Assembly (NCBI RefSeq): GCF_019710635.1 | Contig: NZ_JAIFZS010000006.1 | Location: forward strand, 1 to 64,000 | DNA from: Mycolicibacterium xanthum | GTDB taxonomy: Bacteria; Actinomycetota; Actinomycetes; Mycobacteriales; Mycobacteriaceae | Direction: 5' to 3' | DNA length: 64,000 nucleotides | Part shown: piece after piece, positions 42,256 to 55,307 of the stretch | Layout of the letters: each line of letters opens with the position of its first letter | Numbering within the stretch: position 1 is the stretch's first letter | The notes under the pieces: model-generated | The model's input: only the letters and a program-made list of their open reading frames with translations | Told to the model about the DNA's origin: nothing | Database searches by the model: none | Translations under genes and position numbers: made by a program

Positions 42256-42732
42256 TCACGCCCGGCGTCGCCAATCGGTCAGGACCTTCTCCAGCGGCAC
42301 CCCGCCGGTCTCGAAACCCTTGATCGGAATGTGCGAAGCGGGATGGTAGAAGCCGATTTTGGCGGTCGTCTCGGCCAGCTTCTCCTCCCAGTCCAGCGTT
42401 GCGCCGGGCACGAACAGGATTCGTACGTGGCTCTTGCCGAACATCCCGACCGGAGTGAACCCGGCGATGTCCGACCGCGGGTAGAAGCGTCCGGCATAAC
42501 GGAATCCCGCATCGGACAGGGTCAGCCCGCTGGTGGCCAGCGTGCGCACACATCCGACGAAGACCGTGCCGAACATCAGCGCGGACACGATCGCCAACGC
42601 CAGATACAGCGGGTTGGCGATGCCCGACAGCGCTGCCGCGGCGAGGATCAGGCTGACCGAGAGCGCGACGCTGGACGCGATGAGCTGAAAGATCCAGCGG
42701 CTGCGGGCCAACGGCAGCAGCGAGGTCTCCAC
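42256..42732 (-). CDS. Conserved two-helix membrane protein
   Basis: 158 aa. Two hydrophobic helices (about 12-40 and 43-66) are followed by a PH-like cytosolic domain (TLSDAGFRYAGRFYPRSDIAGFTPVG...). Downstream of leuA by 19 bp on the same strand, so probably transcribed with it. Function unknown. Confidence 0.75.
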   Translation of the reverse strand: METSLLPLARSRWIFQLIASSVALSVSLILAAAALSGIANPLYLALAIVSALMFGTVFVGCVRTLATSGLTLSDAGFRYAGRFYPRSDIAGFTPVGMFGKSHVRILFVPGATLDWEEKLAETTAKIGFYHPASHIPIKGFETGGVPLEKVLTDWRRRA

Positions 42733-42751
42733 GCGCCCCGATACCGGCGGC

Positions 42752-44617
<1,866 letters not shown>

Positions 44618-44619
44618 TC

Positions 44620-44679
44620 AGACCGGCGCATCGCGAAACACCCGCGACGGGAGGCCGGTCTGGCTAGACCCCGTCGCGG
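44620..44679 (-). promoter_or_regulatory. leuA leader attenuator with interlocking stems
   Basis: Read on the minus strand: stem A pairs CCGCGACGGG (44670-44679) with CCCGTCGCGG (44642-44651), 10 bp, and stem B pairs AGACCGGC (44654-44661) with GCCGGTCT (44620-44627), 8 bp. The 5' arm of B lies in the loop of A, a pseudoknot layout. The 5' arm of A overlaps the end of the leader peptide. Actinobacterial leuA leaders with pseudoknots are described. Confidence 0.75.
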
Positions 44680-44705
44680 CGTCCGAGAAGGAGCACCCGC
44701 TGCAC
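44664..44705 (-). CDS. leuA leader peptide
   Basis: Thirteen codons from GTG: M-Q-R-V-L-L-L-G-R-R-D-G-V, then TAG. Three consecutive Leu codons (CTC CTT CTC) make ribosome stalling sensitive to charged tRNA-Leu. Situated 77 bp upstream of leuA with the attenuator stems beginning inside it. Confidence 0.75.
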   Translation of the reverse strand: MQRVLLLGRRDGV

Positions 44706-44834
44706 GCCGGACACTCTACTCCCGTGTCCGCGGATGCCCAAACCGCGGCCCCGAGCCCGTTGGCACTGCACCCACGGCGTCGTCCACTCGCACTTTCCCG
44801 CCATGGGCGCAGACCCAACGGCAGGTGACAGGGC

Positions 44835-45506
44835 TCAGACCTGGGAGTCGGGGAAGGCGATCACCGACAGGAACCGGATCGGCACCGAGATCAGATCGAC
44901 GGGCCCGTGCGCGCCCTCGCCGTCAATCTGCAGGGAGTCGCCGGGGTTGAGCCGGTACACCGAGCGACTGTGGCTGTAGTCCATGACGCCCTCGAGCATG
45001 TAGATGAACTCGGTGCCCGGGTGCTGGAACAGCGGGTAGGTCTGGCTTTTCTCCGACAGCGTCACCAGCAGGCACTCCAGCCGCTTGTGCTCCCCGCGCA
45101 GCGAGCCCAGCAGCTGGTACTCGTGGCCCTCCCGGGTGCCCTCCCGCACGATCCGCGCACCGGTGCCGGCCTTCACGAACGCGGCGGGCCGTTCCATGTC
45201 GGCGCCCCGGAACAGGCTGGTCACCGGCACGTCGAAGCCCTTCGCCAGCAGCGCGAGGGTGGACAGGCTGCACGAGGTCTGTGCGTTCTCGATCTTGCTC
45301 ATCATGGCCTTGGAGATGCCGACCCGGGCGGCGGTCTCGGCGACCGTCAGGCCCTGCTGCAGCCGCAGCTGGCGCACGTTGCGACCGATCGCCGACTCGA
45401 TCTCGAGTTCGTCGACGGGTTCGGCCGGATCCCGGTCGCGGGCCGTGCCCGATTTGTTGCGGAGCAGCGGGACATGATCGTCGGCGTGATCGTCAGGCGG
45501 GGCCAC
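44835..45506 (-). CDS. XRE-family regulator with cupin domain
   Basis: 223 aa. The HTH_XRE domain is at about residues 38-95 (IGRNVRQLRLQQGLTVAETAARVGISKAMMSKIEN), and the C-terminal cupin_2 domain at about 145-215 (PLFQHPGTEFIYMLEGVMDY... LNPGDSLQIDGEGAHGP). Such regulators (PuuR-like) control amine, amino-acid or alkanesulfonate use. Last gene of the glnT-glxBCD-FAD operon, 11 bp after the dehydrogenase stop, so it likely responds to that pathway's substrate. Confidence 0.9.
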   Translation of the reverse strand: MAPPDDHADDHVPLLRNKSGTARDRDPAEPVDELEIESAIGRNVRQLRLQQGLTVAETAARVGISKAMMSKIENAQTSCSLSTLALLAKGFDVPVTSLFRGADMERPAAFVKAGTGARIVREGTREGHEYQLLGSLRGEHKRLECLLVTLSEKSQTYPLFQHPGTEFIYMLEGVMDYSHSRSVYRLNPGDSLQIDGEGAHGPVDLISVPIRFLSVIAFPDSQV

Positions 45507-45517
45507 AAGACTCCTGT

Positions 45518-46741
45518 CTAGCGCATTTCGCCTGCGCCGACGTAGGGGTACGGCGTCTTGAGGAGCTCACCCTCGTCGAAGCGGGACAGCCGGAAGTCCG
45601 TTTCCGGGATCCGGGGGTCGCCGCTGCGGCCGTCGACCACGATGTCGGCGACGAGCCGGCCGACCGCGGGCGAGATCTTGAAACCGTGTCCGCTGAAGCC
45701 GGCGGCGATGACCAGGCCGTCCAGCGGCGCGCGGGATATCACCGGGTTGAAGTCCGGTGTGACGTCGTAGCAGCCGGCGTAGCTGCTGGCGATCGCCGCG
45801 TCGGGGAAGCCGGGGAAACGGTTGCCGACCTTGTCGATGGTCAGGTCGACGAACGCCTCGGTCGCGCGGTTGAGGTAGTCATCGGGATCGGCTGGATCGA
45901 TTTCGTCGTAGCTCGGTAAGTCGCTGTTGCCGAACAGGATCTCGCCGCCGACCTCCGGGCGCACGTACTGCAGTGACACCAGGTCGGAGAAGACCGGAAG
46001 CCGGCGCACCGCGGCGCTGTCGATCCCCGGGTCGATCATCACGATCTGCTCGCGGGCCACCGTGATCGGCACGTCGATGCCGTAGAGCGCCAGGAACGGG
46101 CGGGTCCACACCCCGGTGGCGACGACGACGGTCTCCGCCGAGATCTGGCTGCCGTCGGCCAGCCGAACCCCGGTGACCCGGTCGGCGTCGACCAGCAGCG
46201 CCGTCACCGCGGCGCCCTGGCGTACCCGCACGCCCGCCGCGCGCGCCGCCGTCGAGAACGCCTGCGCGGTCAGGTACGCGTCGCCGTATCCGCCGCGGGC
46301 CTCCCAACCGAACGCCGCGAACGGGGTCAGGTCGGCGAACGGCCACAGCTTCGCCACCTCGGCGTGACCGATCTCCTCGGTCTCGACCCCGACGCGCCGC
46401 TGCGCGGCCAGGCTCTTGCGCAGCGCGTCCACGTTGGCCTCGGCGACGCCCACGACGTAGCCGGCCTGGCGGAAACCGATGTCGGTGATCTGTTCGCCGA
46501 GGAACTCCCGGGGCCGTTCGAGCACGTCGAGGCTGGTGGTGGCCATCGCGGCCAGCGAGCTCACCCCGTAGTGGCAGCGCACCACCCCGCTGGACTTGCC
46601 GGTCATCCCGGCGCCCACGGTGTGGCGTTCGGCCACCACCACATCGGTGACGCCACGCCGGCTCAGTGCCCACGCGGCCGCGCAACCCTCGATGCCGCCG
46701 CCGACGATGACGACGTCGGCGGTACGCCCGGCGTCGCTCAC
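45518..46741 (-). CDS. FAD-dependent amino-acid oxidoreductase (sarcosine oxidase beta-like)
   Basis: 407 aa from GTG 46741, coupled to glxD by GTGA overlap. DAO fold with the FAD loop VVIVGGGIEGCAAAWALSRRG at residues 10-30, a middle substrate domain, and a C-terminal GFSGHGFKISPAVGRLVADIV. Sarcosine or N-methylglutamate dehydrogenase beta subunits look like this. The usual alpha, gamma and delta subunits are absent, so it would act as a single-chain dehydrogenase. The operon suggests an N-alkylglutamate or related amine substrate (inference). Confidence 0.85.
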   Translation of the reverse strand: MSDAGRTADVVIVGGGIEGCAAAWALSRRGVTDVVVAERHTVGAGMTGKSSGVVRCHYGVSSLAAMATTSLDVLERPREFLGEQITDIGFRQAGYVVGVAEANVDALRKSLAAQRRVGVETEEIGHAEVAKLWPFADLTPFAAFGWEARGGYGDAYLTAQAFSTAARAAGVRVRQGAAVTALLVDADRVTGVRLADGSQISAETVVVATGVWTRPFLALYGIDVPITVAREQIVMIDPGIDSAAVRRLPVFSDLVSLQYVRPEVGGEILFGNSDLPSYDEIDPADPDDYLNRATEAFVDLTIDKVGNRFPGFPDAAIASSYAGCYDVTPDFNPVISRAPLDGLVIAAGFSGHGFKISPAVGRLVADIVVDGRSGDPRIPETDFRLSRFDEGELLKTPYPYVGAGEMR

Positions 46742-48111
46742 AGCCCGGTGCCGGTCTGCCCCGGGATCCAGTCGGTGCCGGCCAGTGGAACGCGCGCCAT
46801 CGCCGCTGCCTCGATGCTCACCGCGACGAGGTCGTCGGGTTCCAGGTGGCACACGTGGGCCTTGCCGCAGGCCCTCGCGATGGTCTGGGCCTCCATGGTC
46901 AGCACCCGCAGGTAGTTGGCCAGCCGGTGCCCGGCGGCGACCGGGTCGAGCCGCGCCGCCAGTTCGGGGTCCTGGGTGCTGATGCCCGCCGGATCCCTGC
47001 CGTCCTGGTAGTCGTCGAAGAACCCGGCCGCGCTGCCCAGCTTCTCGTACTCGGCGGCGTACCTCGGGTCGTTGTCGCCGATGGCGATCAGCGCCGCGGT
47101 GCCGATGGCGACGGCGTCGGCACCGAGCGCCAGCGCCTTGGCCACGTCGGCGCCGTGCCGGATCCCGCCGGAGACGATGAGCTGCACACTCTTTCGGTCT
47201 TTGGCGCCGCTCGCCGCGGTGCGGTGCACGCCGAGTTCCTGCAGTGCCTGCACGGCCTGCGGGATGGCGGCCAGCGTCGGGATCCCGACGTGCTCGATGA
47301 ACACCTCCTGGGTGGCCGCGGTGCCGCCCTGCATGCCGTCGACCACTACCACGTCGGCTCCGGCGTGCACCGCGAGCTTGACGTCGTAGTAGGTGCGCGA
47401 TGCGCCTACCTTGACGTAGATCGGCTTCTCCCAGTCGGTGATCTCACGGAGTTCGTTGATCTTGATCGTCAGGTCGTCCGGGCCGGTCCAGTCCGGGTGC
47501 CGGCACGCCGAGCGCTGGTCGATCCCCTCGGGCAGCGTGCGCATGTGCGCCACCCGCTCGGAGATCTTCTGGCCCAGCAGCATTCCGCCGCCGCCCGGCT
47601 TGGCGCCCTGGCCGAGCACGATCTCGATCGCGTCGGCCTTGCGCAGGTCGTCGGGATTCATCCCGTAGCGCGACGGCAGGTACTGGTAGACCAGGTGCTT
47701 GCTCTGCCCGCGCTCCTCGGGGGTCATCCCCCCGTCGCCGGTGGTCGTCGACGTGCCGACCTCGCTGGCTCCCCGGCCCAGTGCCTCCTTGGCCGGCCCG
47801 GACAGTGCGCCGAAGCTCATCCCCGCGATGGTGACCGGGATGTCCAGGTGCAGAGGGTGTTTGGCGAACCGGTCGCCCAGCACCACATCGGTGGCGCAGC
47901 GTTCGCGGTAGCCCTCGAGCGGGTAGCGCGACATCGACGCGCCCAGGAACAACAGGTCGTCGAAATGGGGGAGCGGGCGTTTGGCGCCCCAGCCGCGGAT
48001 GTCGTAGATGCCGGTGTCGGCGGCGCGCTGGATGGCCGCGATGGTGGCCCGGTCGAACGTGGCCGATTCACGCAGGCCCAGTCGGGCCCGGTCGTCACTG
48101 CTGTAGGTCAT
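46738..48111 (-). CDS. glxD: FMN glutamate-synthase-like protein (GlxD/MgsC type)
   Basis: 457 aa from ATG 48111. This is the stand-alone central FMN/Fe-S TIM barrel of glutamate synthase: VTIAGMSFGALSGPAKEALGRGA, GGGGMLLGQKI, VDGMQGGTAATQEVF and SGGIRHGADVAKALALGADAV are FMN and catalytic loops. It would transfer ammonia or an amine onto 2-oxoglutarate, with GlxB and GlxC supplying the amidotransferase and GXGXG domains. The stop overlaps the FAD gene start. In methylotrophs the same trio is N-methylglutamate synthase (MgsABC). Confidence 0.9.
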   Translation of the reverse strand: MTYSSDDRARLGLRESATFDRATIAAIQRAADTGIYDIRGWGAKRPLPHFDDLLFLGASMSRYPLEGYRERCATDVVLGDRFAKHPLHLDIPVTIAGMSFGALSGPAKEALGRGASEVGTSTTTGDGGMTPEERGQSKHLVYQYLPSRYGMNPDDLRKADAIEIVLGQGAKPGGGGMLLGQKISERVAHMRTLPEGIDQRSACRHPDWTGPDDLTIKINELREITDWEKPIYVKVGASRTYYDVKLAVHAGADVVVVDGMQGGTAATQEVFIEHVGIPTLAAIPQAVQALQELGVHRTAASGAKDRKSVQLIVSGGIRHGADVAKALALGADAVAIGTAALIAIGDNDPRYAAEYEKLGSAAGFFDDYQDGRDPAGISTQDPELAARLDPVAAGHRLANYLRVLTMEAQTIARACGKAHVCHLEPDDLVAVSIEAAAMARVPLAGTDWIPGQTGTGL

Positions 48112-48112
48112 G

Positions 48113-48862
48113 TCAGTAGGCACTCGTGTTGTCGATGTGAAAGTGGTAGAGCGAACGCGCCGACCCGTATCGGGTGTACGCGGCGGTATCGTCGCCATCG
48201 AATCCGGCGGCCTTCAACAGCTCCCGCAGTTCGAGGTGGTGCTCCTCGGTCATCGGCTTGGCCACGCAGTCCGCCCCCAGCGACGCGACGTCGCCGCGCA
48301 CGTAGATCCGGGCCTCGTAGATGGAGTCGCCGAGCGCCTCGCCGGCGTCGCCGCGGATGACCAGGCGCCCGGCCTGGGCCATGAACGCGCTCATGTGCCC
48401 GACGTTGCCGCCGACGACGATGTCCACCCCCTTCATCGAGATACCGCACCGTGCAGCGGCATTGCCCTCGACGACCAGCAGGCCGCCGTGCGCGGTGGCG
48501 CCCGCCGACTGCGACGCGTTGCCCTTCACCCACACCGACCCGCTCATCATGTTCTCGGCGACACCGGTTCCGGCGTTGCCGTCGATGATCACCTCGGCCC
48601 GCTGGTTCATGCCCGCGGCGTAGTAGCCGACGTGGCCCTCGATCGTCACCGTCACCGGGGCGTCGAGGCCGACGGCGACGTTGTGCGCCCCGGCGGGATG
48701 CTCGATGACGAACTCGCCGGCCAGATCCGGGGCATGCAGTGCGGCGTTGACGTCGCGTAGCGGGGTGGTGCGCAGATCGAACGTCGCCGATGAGCGCTCG
48801 CGCGAAGAGTGTGTCTCCGATGAGCGCTCGCGCGAAGAGTTCGCGGCCATCACCTGCTCCAT
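48113..48862 (-). CDS. glxC: Glutamate-synthase GXGXG-domain protein (GlxC/MgsB type)
   Basis: 249 aa right-handed beta-helix protein. Repeated GXXG turns (VTVTIEGHVGYYAAGMNQR, VIIDGNAGTGVAENM, LLVVEGNAAARCG, VVGGNVGHMS, LVIRGDAGEALGDSIYEA) are the GXGXG domain of glutamate synthase as a separate chain. The N-terminus has an odd duplication, SSRERSS twice, encoded by a 24-bp repeat. It overlaps the end of glxB by 13 bp, and its stop is 1 bp from the glxD start. Confidence 0.9.
   Translation of the reverse strand: MEQVMAANSSRERSSETHSSRERSSATFDLRTTPLRDVNAALHAPDLAGEFVIEHPAGAHNVAVGLDAPVTVTIEGHVGYYAAGMNQRAEVIIDGNAGTGVAENMMSGSVWVKGNASQSAGATAHGGLLVVEGNAAARCGISMKGVDIVVGGNVGHMSAFMAQAGRLVIRGDAGEALGDSIYEARIYVRGDVASLGADCVAKPMTEEHHLELRELLKAAGFDGDDTAAYTRYGSARSLYHFHIDNTSAY
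48787..48840. repeat. 24-bp direct repeat at the glxC start
   Basis: CCGATGAGCGCTCGCGCGAA + GAGT at 48787-48810 and 48817-48840, offset 30 bp (10 codons), within the first 25 codons of glxC. The core GAGCGCTCGCGC is palindromic in part. Confidence 0.9.
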
Positions 48863-49758
48863 GCGTAGACGACCTCCGGTTCGGGTTCCCAGATCTTGGC
48901 GTCCTCAACGCCGGGAAGTCCTGCCAGGGCTCGGTACTCGCTACCCATCGCCACCCAGTCGTCGGTCTCGGCGATCACCGCGGGCTTGCAGGCGATGGCG
49001 TCGCGGACGACGGCGAAGGAGTCCCGGTTGGACACCAGCAGCGTGTAGAAGCCGTCGAACGTGCCGCACAGTTCCTTCAGCGCGCTTTCGACGTCCATGC
49101 CGTCGGCGAGTAGTTTGGCGATGAAGCGCGCACCCACCTCGGTGTCGTTCTCACTGTCGAAAGTGATTCCTGCCGAACGGAGCTCGCGCCGTATCGTGGC
49201 GTGGTTGGCGAACGACCCGTTGTGCACCATGCACTGGCCGGGTCCGACGGCATAGGGATGGCATCCGGCAGGGGTCACCGCGGACTCGGTGGCCATCCTG
49301 GTGTGGCCGACGCCCTGCCAGCCCTCAGCCTTGGCCAGCCCCCAGCCGTCGGTCAGCGTGCGCGGATGACCGATGCCCTTGAGAACGGCCATGTCCGGGC
49401 CGAACCCGGCGATCAGGGCCTTCGGATAGGCCGACCGGACGGCGGCCAGCAGCACCTCGGCGTCCACCGCGGCCGACAGCAGGTGGCTACCGTCGACCGC
49501 GATTCCGTCGACGTCGCCGCCGAGTGCCTCGGCCACCGCCGCCGACACCTCGCCCACGTCGGTGCCCGGCCCGGTCCCGAGGTCGACGATCGAGACGCAG
49601 CCCCGGCCGGGCGGCGACCAAGTCGGGTCGCCGTAGACCGCGACGCCGGCCGAGTCGCTGCCGCGATCACCCATCTCGCAGAGCATGCCGGTGAGTAGTT
49701 CCCCGAGTCGGGGGTAGAGCTCGGGGGTACGCAGATGCAACCCGACGATCCCGCACAT
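48850..49758 (-). CDS. glxB: Class II glutamine amidotransferase (GlxB/MgsA type)
   Basis: 302 aa. The Ntn nucleophile Cys2 follows the start Met (MCGIVGLHLR). GDRGSDSAGVAVYGD, HTRMATESAVTPAGCHPYAV and MVHNGSFANHATIRRELR are the glutaminase loops. It hydrolyses glutamine and channels ammonia to GlxD. Start ATG 49758, 1 bp after the glnT stop. Confidence 0.92.
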   Translation of the reverse strand: MCGIVGLHLRTPELYPRLGELLTGMLCEMGDRGSDSAGVAVYGDPTWSPPGRGCVSIVDLGTGPGTDVGEVSAAVAEALGGDVDGIAVDGSHLLSAAVDAEVLLAAVRSAYPKALIAGFGPDMAVLKGIGHPRTLTDGWGLAKAEGWQGVGHTRMATESAVTPAGCHPYAVGPGQCMVHNGSFANHATIRRELRSAGITFDSENDTEVGARFIAKLLADGMDVESALKELCGTFDGFYTLLVSNRDSFAVVRDAIACKPAVIAETDDWVAMGSEYRALAGLPGVEDAKIWEPEPEVVYAWSR

Positions 49759-49759
49759 G

Positions 49760-51079
49760 TCAGAAGGCCGTCAGGTAGTGGTCGAGCTCCCACGGGCTCA
49801 CCGCGCCGTGGTAGCCGAAGAACTCGTCGCGTTTGATTCCGGCGAAGTAGCCGGATACGCCCTCGCCGGCGGCGTCGAGAACGCCGGTGACCACCGGGTC
49901 GGCCTCGAAGTCCTCCACCGCGTGCAGCAGCGTCGGCGGCAGGGCGCGGGTGCCGACACCGCCGCCGACCGCGCCCGGATCGACGCTGCGCTTGATGCCG
50001 TCGATGCCTGCGCCCAGTGCCGCGGCGATCGCCAGGTACGGGTTGGCCGAGCCGTCGCCGCCACGCAGCTCGATACGATCGCCGTCGGGCACCCGGATGT
50101 AGTGGGTTCGGTCGTTGCCGCCGTAGGTCGGCGTCTTCGGAGCCCACGAGGCACCCGAGGCGGTGGAGGTCGCGCCGGTGCGCTTGTAGGAGTTGACCGT
50201 CGGGGCGACGACGGCCTGCAGTGCGCACGCGTGCTCGAGGATGCCGCCGATGAAACCGTATGCGGTCTCCGACAACCCCAGGCCGCGACCGTCCTCGCCG
50301 TCGGCCGGGAACACCGGTGTCCCGCCGCTGGTCAGCGACAGGTGCAGGTGCAGCCCGTTGCCGGTCTTGTCGGCGAACGGCTTAGGCATGAAGGTGGCGA
50401 CCATGCCGCGTTCGGCGGCCATCATCGACAGCAGGTAGCGCAGCGTGATCACCCGGTCGGCGGTGGTCAGCGCCTCCGCGAACTTGAAGTTCTGCTCGAA
50501 CTGCCCGTTGCCGTCCTCGTGGTCGTTGGCGTAGTTGGACCAGCCGAGCTGGTTCATCGCGGTGGACACCTCGGTGAGGTGGTCGTACATCCGGGTCACC
50601 CCGCGCGCGTCGTAGCACGGCTGCGCGGCGGTGTCGGCCGCGTCGGCCACCGAGACGGCGCCGTCCTGGCCGCGGCGGAGCAGGAAGTACTCGACCTCGG
50701 CCCCGACCCACGGCTCGAATCCGGCGTCGCCGCACCGTTCGACCAGCGCCTTGAGGATGACCCGGGGGGCATAGGGCCACGGCTCGCCGTTGACGTGCGG
50801 ATCGCAGTGCACCAGCGCCAGGCCCTCCTTGATGAAGGGAATCGGGGTGAACGACGCCGGGTCGGGGATGGCCATCAGGTCGGGGTCCTTGGGCTCCTGG
50901 CCCATCGCGCCGACGGCATAGCCGGCGAACCCGACGCCCTCGGTGGTCAGTAGGTCGACCGCCTCGACCGGGACCAGCTTGGCGCACGGTTTCCCGCGCA
51001 GGTCCACGAACAGTGCCAGGATGAACCTGGTTCCGTACTGTTTGCACAGCTCAGCCAGCGTGGCGAGGTCCTGCGGCAC
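49760..51079 (-). CDS. glnT: Type III glutamine synthetase / gamma-glutamylmethylamide synthetase-like
   Basis: 439 aa from GTG 51079. GS fold: the N-terminal beta-grasp (TRFILALFVDLRGKPCAKLVPVE) and the catalytic domain (VGAEVEYFLLRRGQ, EDGNGQFEQNF, GLHLHLSL, YKRTGATSTASGASWAPKTPTYGGNDRTHYIR, RIELRGGDGSANPYL). Shorter than the housekeeping GlnA. GlnT and GmaS belong to one subfamily and cannot be told apart by eye. Genes glxBCD directly downstream match the gmaS-mgsABC order of the N-methylglutamate pathway. First gene of a six-gene operon. Confidence 0.88.
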   Translation of the reverse strand: MPQDLATLAELCKQYGTRFILALFVDLRGKPCAKLVPVEAVDLLTTEGVGFAGYAVGAMGQEPKDPDLMAIPDPASFTPIPFIKEGLALVHCDPHVNGEPWPYAPRVILKALVERCGDAGFEPWVGAEVEYFLLRRGQDGAVSVADAADTAAQPCYDARGVTRMYDHLTEVSTAMNQLGWSNYANDHEDGNGQFEQNFKFAEALTTADRVITLRYLLSMMAAERGMVATFMPKPFADKTGNGLHLHLSLTSGGTPVFPADGEDGRGLGLSETAYGFIGGILEHACALQAVVAPTVNSYKRTGATSTASGASWAPKTPTYGGNDRTHYIRVPDGDRIELRGGDGSANPYLAIAAALGAGIDGIKRSVDPGAVGGGVGTRALPPTLLHAVEDFEADPVVTGVLDAAGEGVSGYFAGIKRDEFFGYHGAVSPWELDHYLTAF

Positions 51080-51099
51080 GACGACACCCCTTGTCTCTT

Positions 51100-51118
51100 G
51101 GTGTGAATCACCGTATTA
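51100..51118 (-). promoter_or_regulatory. Candidate promoter/operator of the glnT operon
   Basis: Minus strand: TAATAC (51113-51118) could be the -10. It is followed directly by GGTGATTCACACC (51100-51112), which contains the palindrome GTGATTCAC. The operon's own XRE-cupin protein is the natural candidate ligand. Confidence 0.35.
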
Positions 51119-51155
51119 CGATGGGAAACCGTCTGCAGCGCGAGGGGCCGAAGCG

Positions 51156-51743
51156 CTACCCGTTGAGCACGATCTCGCTGAGCGGAAGGCGGCGGCGGGG
51201 CCGGCCGTCGCGTTCGGCGATCTCCGGCGCGATCTGCGCGTAGTCGCCCAGTCGTCCGATCGCCACCACCACCAGCGGGCGCGGACCGTCGGTCAGGCCG
51301 AAGGCCTCGGCGGTCGGCTCCGGGTAGAAACCTGCCATCGGGTGCGCGATCAGGCCACGGGACACCGCCTCGACCAACAGGTTGGCCATGGCCGCGCCGG
51401 CGTCGACGGCCGAATAAAGCTCGGTGCGCTCGTCCTCGCCGCGGTCGGCGCAGAGCAGGATCAGGGCGCTGGCGGCCTTGGCGTAGCTGTTGCCGCGCCG
51501 CAGCTGGCCGGTCAGCGTGGTGAACGCCGCGTCGCCACGTCGGCCGACGACGAACCGCACCGGCTGGCGCGTCCCCCACGTCGGTGCCCAGCGGGCGGCC
51601 TCCAACAGCGCGGTCAGATCCTCGTCGGACAGTTCGAAGGCCGGATCGAAAGCGCGGGGGCTCCAGCGACCGGCGAGGGCGGGATGGATCGGGACCGAGG
51701 TGTCGGCCAACCGATCGGCGGGCGCGTCGGGCACGGTGAGCAC
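51156..51743 (-). CDS. Nitroreductase family protein
   Basis: About 195 aa from GTG 51743; the frame is open to ATG 51797 (213 aa), but the extra residues look non-conserved. Nitroreductase fold: [41 protein letters not shown] (FMN binding), a hydrophobic middle, [19 protein letters not shown] and a C-terminal [13 protein letters not shown]. It uses FMN and NAD(P)H to reduce nitro groups, quinones or flavins. It is divergent from ask. Confidence 0.85.
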   Translation of the reverse strand: MLTVPDAPADRLADTSVPIHPALAGRWSPRAFDPAFELSDEDLTALLEAARWAPTWGTRQPVRFVVGRRGDAAFTTLTGQLRRGNSYAKAASALILLCADRGEDERTELYSAVDAGAAMANLLVEAVSRGLIAHPMAGFYPEPTAEAFGLTDGPRPLVVVAIGRLGDYAQIAPEIAERDGRPRRRLPLSEIVLNG

Positions 51744-51820
51744 GCTACCGGCCGGAAAAAGCAGGTGCCGGGAGCCTTTATCCTTGGTGGGTTCCATCCC
51801 CGCACCCGAAAGGTTTCGTC

Positions 51821-53086
<1,266 letters not shown>

Positions 53087-53119
53087 GTGGCGGGGCGAGC
53101 GAAGCGACGGGAGCCTTAG

Positions 53120-54166
<1,047 letters not shown>

Positions 54167-54179
54167 CCCGCCACGCACC

Positions 54180-55307
54180 TTGCGCCGAACTCGCATTCCG
54201 GCAGGCCTCTTCTCGGCCTTTCTCTGCTGGAATGCCATTTCGGCGCCGGTGGCGGGCGCGACGCCGGCGCAGGGGCCGCCGTCGTCGCCGTTGCCGCCGC
54301 TGATGCCGGGCCAGGTACTGCGGCTCGGCCCGGCCGCCGGAACCGGCACCCCGACCGCCGACTACGGGATCGGGGCGACCGACCTGTGCGAGTTCATGGA
54401 GTTCCCCAGCGGCATCCTGCAGGTGTGCGGCGACAGCTTCGCCGGGCAGGGGGTGGGTTATGGCGGCTGGTACTCGCCGATCGCCCTGCACGTGGTGGGG
54501 GATTCGCTCGACGATCCGGGCGGGGTGCGCTATGACGGGGTGACCGGCGTGACCACCCCGCTGCTGGCCGAACCGACGGCGCCGGACACCTCGCAGCTGC
54601 CCGCGGGAGTGATCGAGATCAACCGCGAGAACTACATGATGGTCACCACCACCGAGAACCTCACCCCGCAAACCTCCCGCCTGGTCAAGGCCCTTCCCGG
54701 GCAGGGGAACTGGCCGACGATCGCGGGATCCGAGCGGCCCGCGGACTACGCCGGCGGGCGGCAGACCCAGATCAGCGGCTACTACGACCCGATTCCGACC
54801 GCCGAGTCGCCCAGCGGCTGGGTCTACATCGTGGCCAACAACTTCGACCGCAGTGGGCCCGTGGTGCTCTACCGGGCCGCCCCCGAGTCGTTCACCGACC
54901 GGGCGAGTTGGCAGGGCTGGACGGGCAGCGGGTGGGGTGACGAACCGGTGCCGCTGTGGACCGACCGGGTGGGGGAGATGAGCGTGCGCCAGATCGACGG
55001 CACGACGGTGCTGTCGTACTTCAACGCCAGCACCGGCAACATGGAGGTGCGGGTCGCCGACGATCCGACCGCGTTGGGCACCGCGCCGGTGACGACGGTG
55101 GTGTTCGCCTCTGACTGGCCCGATCCGGCCGAACACCTGCCACCACCCGAGGACAACCGCCTCGCGCAGCCCTACGGCGGCTACATCTCGCCGGGCTCGA
55201 CCATCGACGTAGTGCGGGTGTTCGTCAGCCAGTGGAACACCATGCCCCGTGGCGGAACCCCGTACCGGGTGATCCAGTTCGCGGTGAACCCCATCAAGCC
55301 CTGGTAG
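54180..55307 (+). CDS. Secreted DUF4185 family protein
   Basis: 375 aa from TTG 54180 (weak start; no clear ribosome site, so the start is uncertain). The signal peptide is [20 protein letters not shown]...PVAGATPA. A five-bladed, beta-propeller-like DUF4185 domain follows, with [39 protein letters not shown] and [12 protein letters not shown] motifs. Family members are exported and glycan-related functions are suspected. Mycobacteria carry several. Converges on hutI, overlapping by 14 bp. Confidence 0.85.
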   Translation: MRRTRIPAGLFSAFLCWNAISAPVAGATPAQGPPSSPLPPLMPGQVLRLGPAAGTGTPTADYGIGATDLCEFMEFPSGILQVCGDSFAGQGVGYGGWYSPIALHVVGDSLDDPGGVRYDGVTGVTTPLLAEPTAPDTSQLPAGVIEINRENYMMVTTTENLTPQTSRLVKALPGQGNWPTIAGSERPADYAGGRQTQISGYYDPIPTAESPSGWVYIVANNFDRSGPVVLYRAAPESFTDRASWQGWTGSGWGDEPVPLWTDRVGEMSVRQIDGTTVLSYFNASTGNMEVRVADDPTALGTAPVTTVVFASDWPDPAEHLPPPEDNRLAQPYGGYISPGSTIDVVRVFVSQWNTMPRGGTPYRVIQFAVNPIKPW

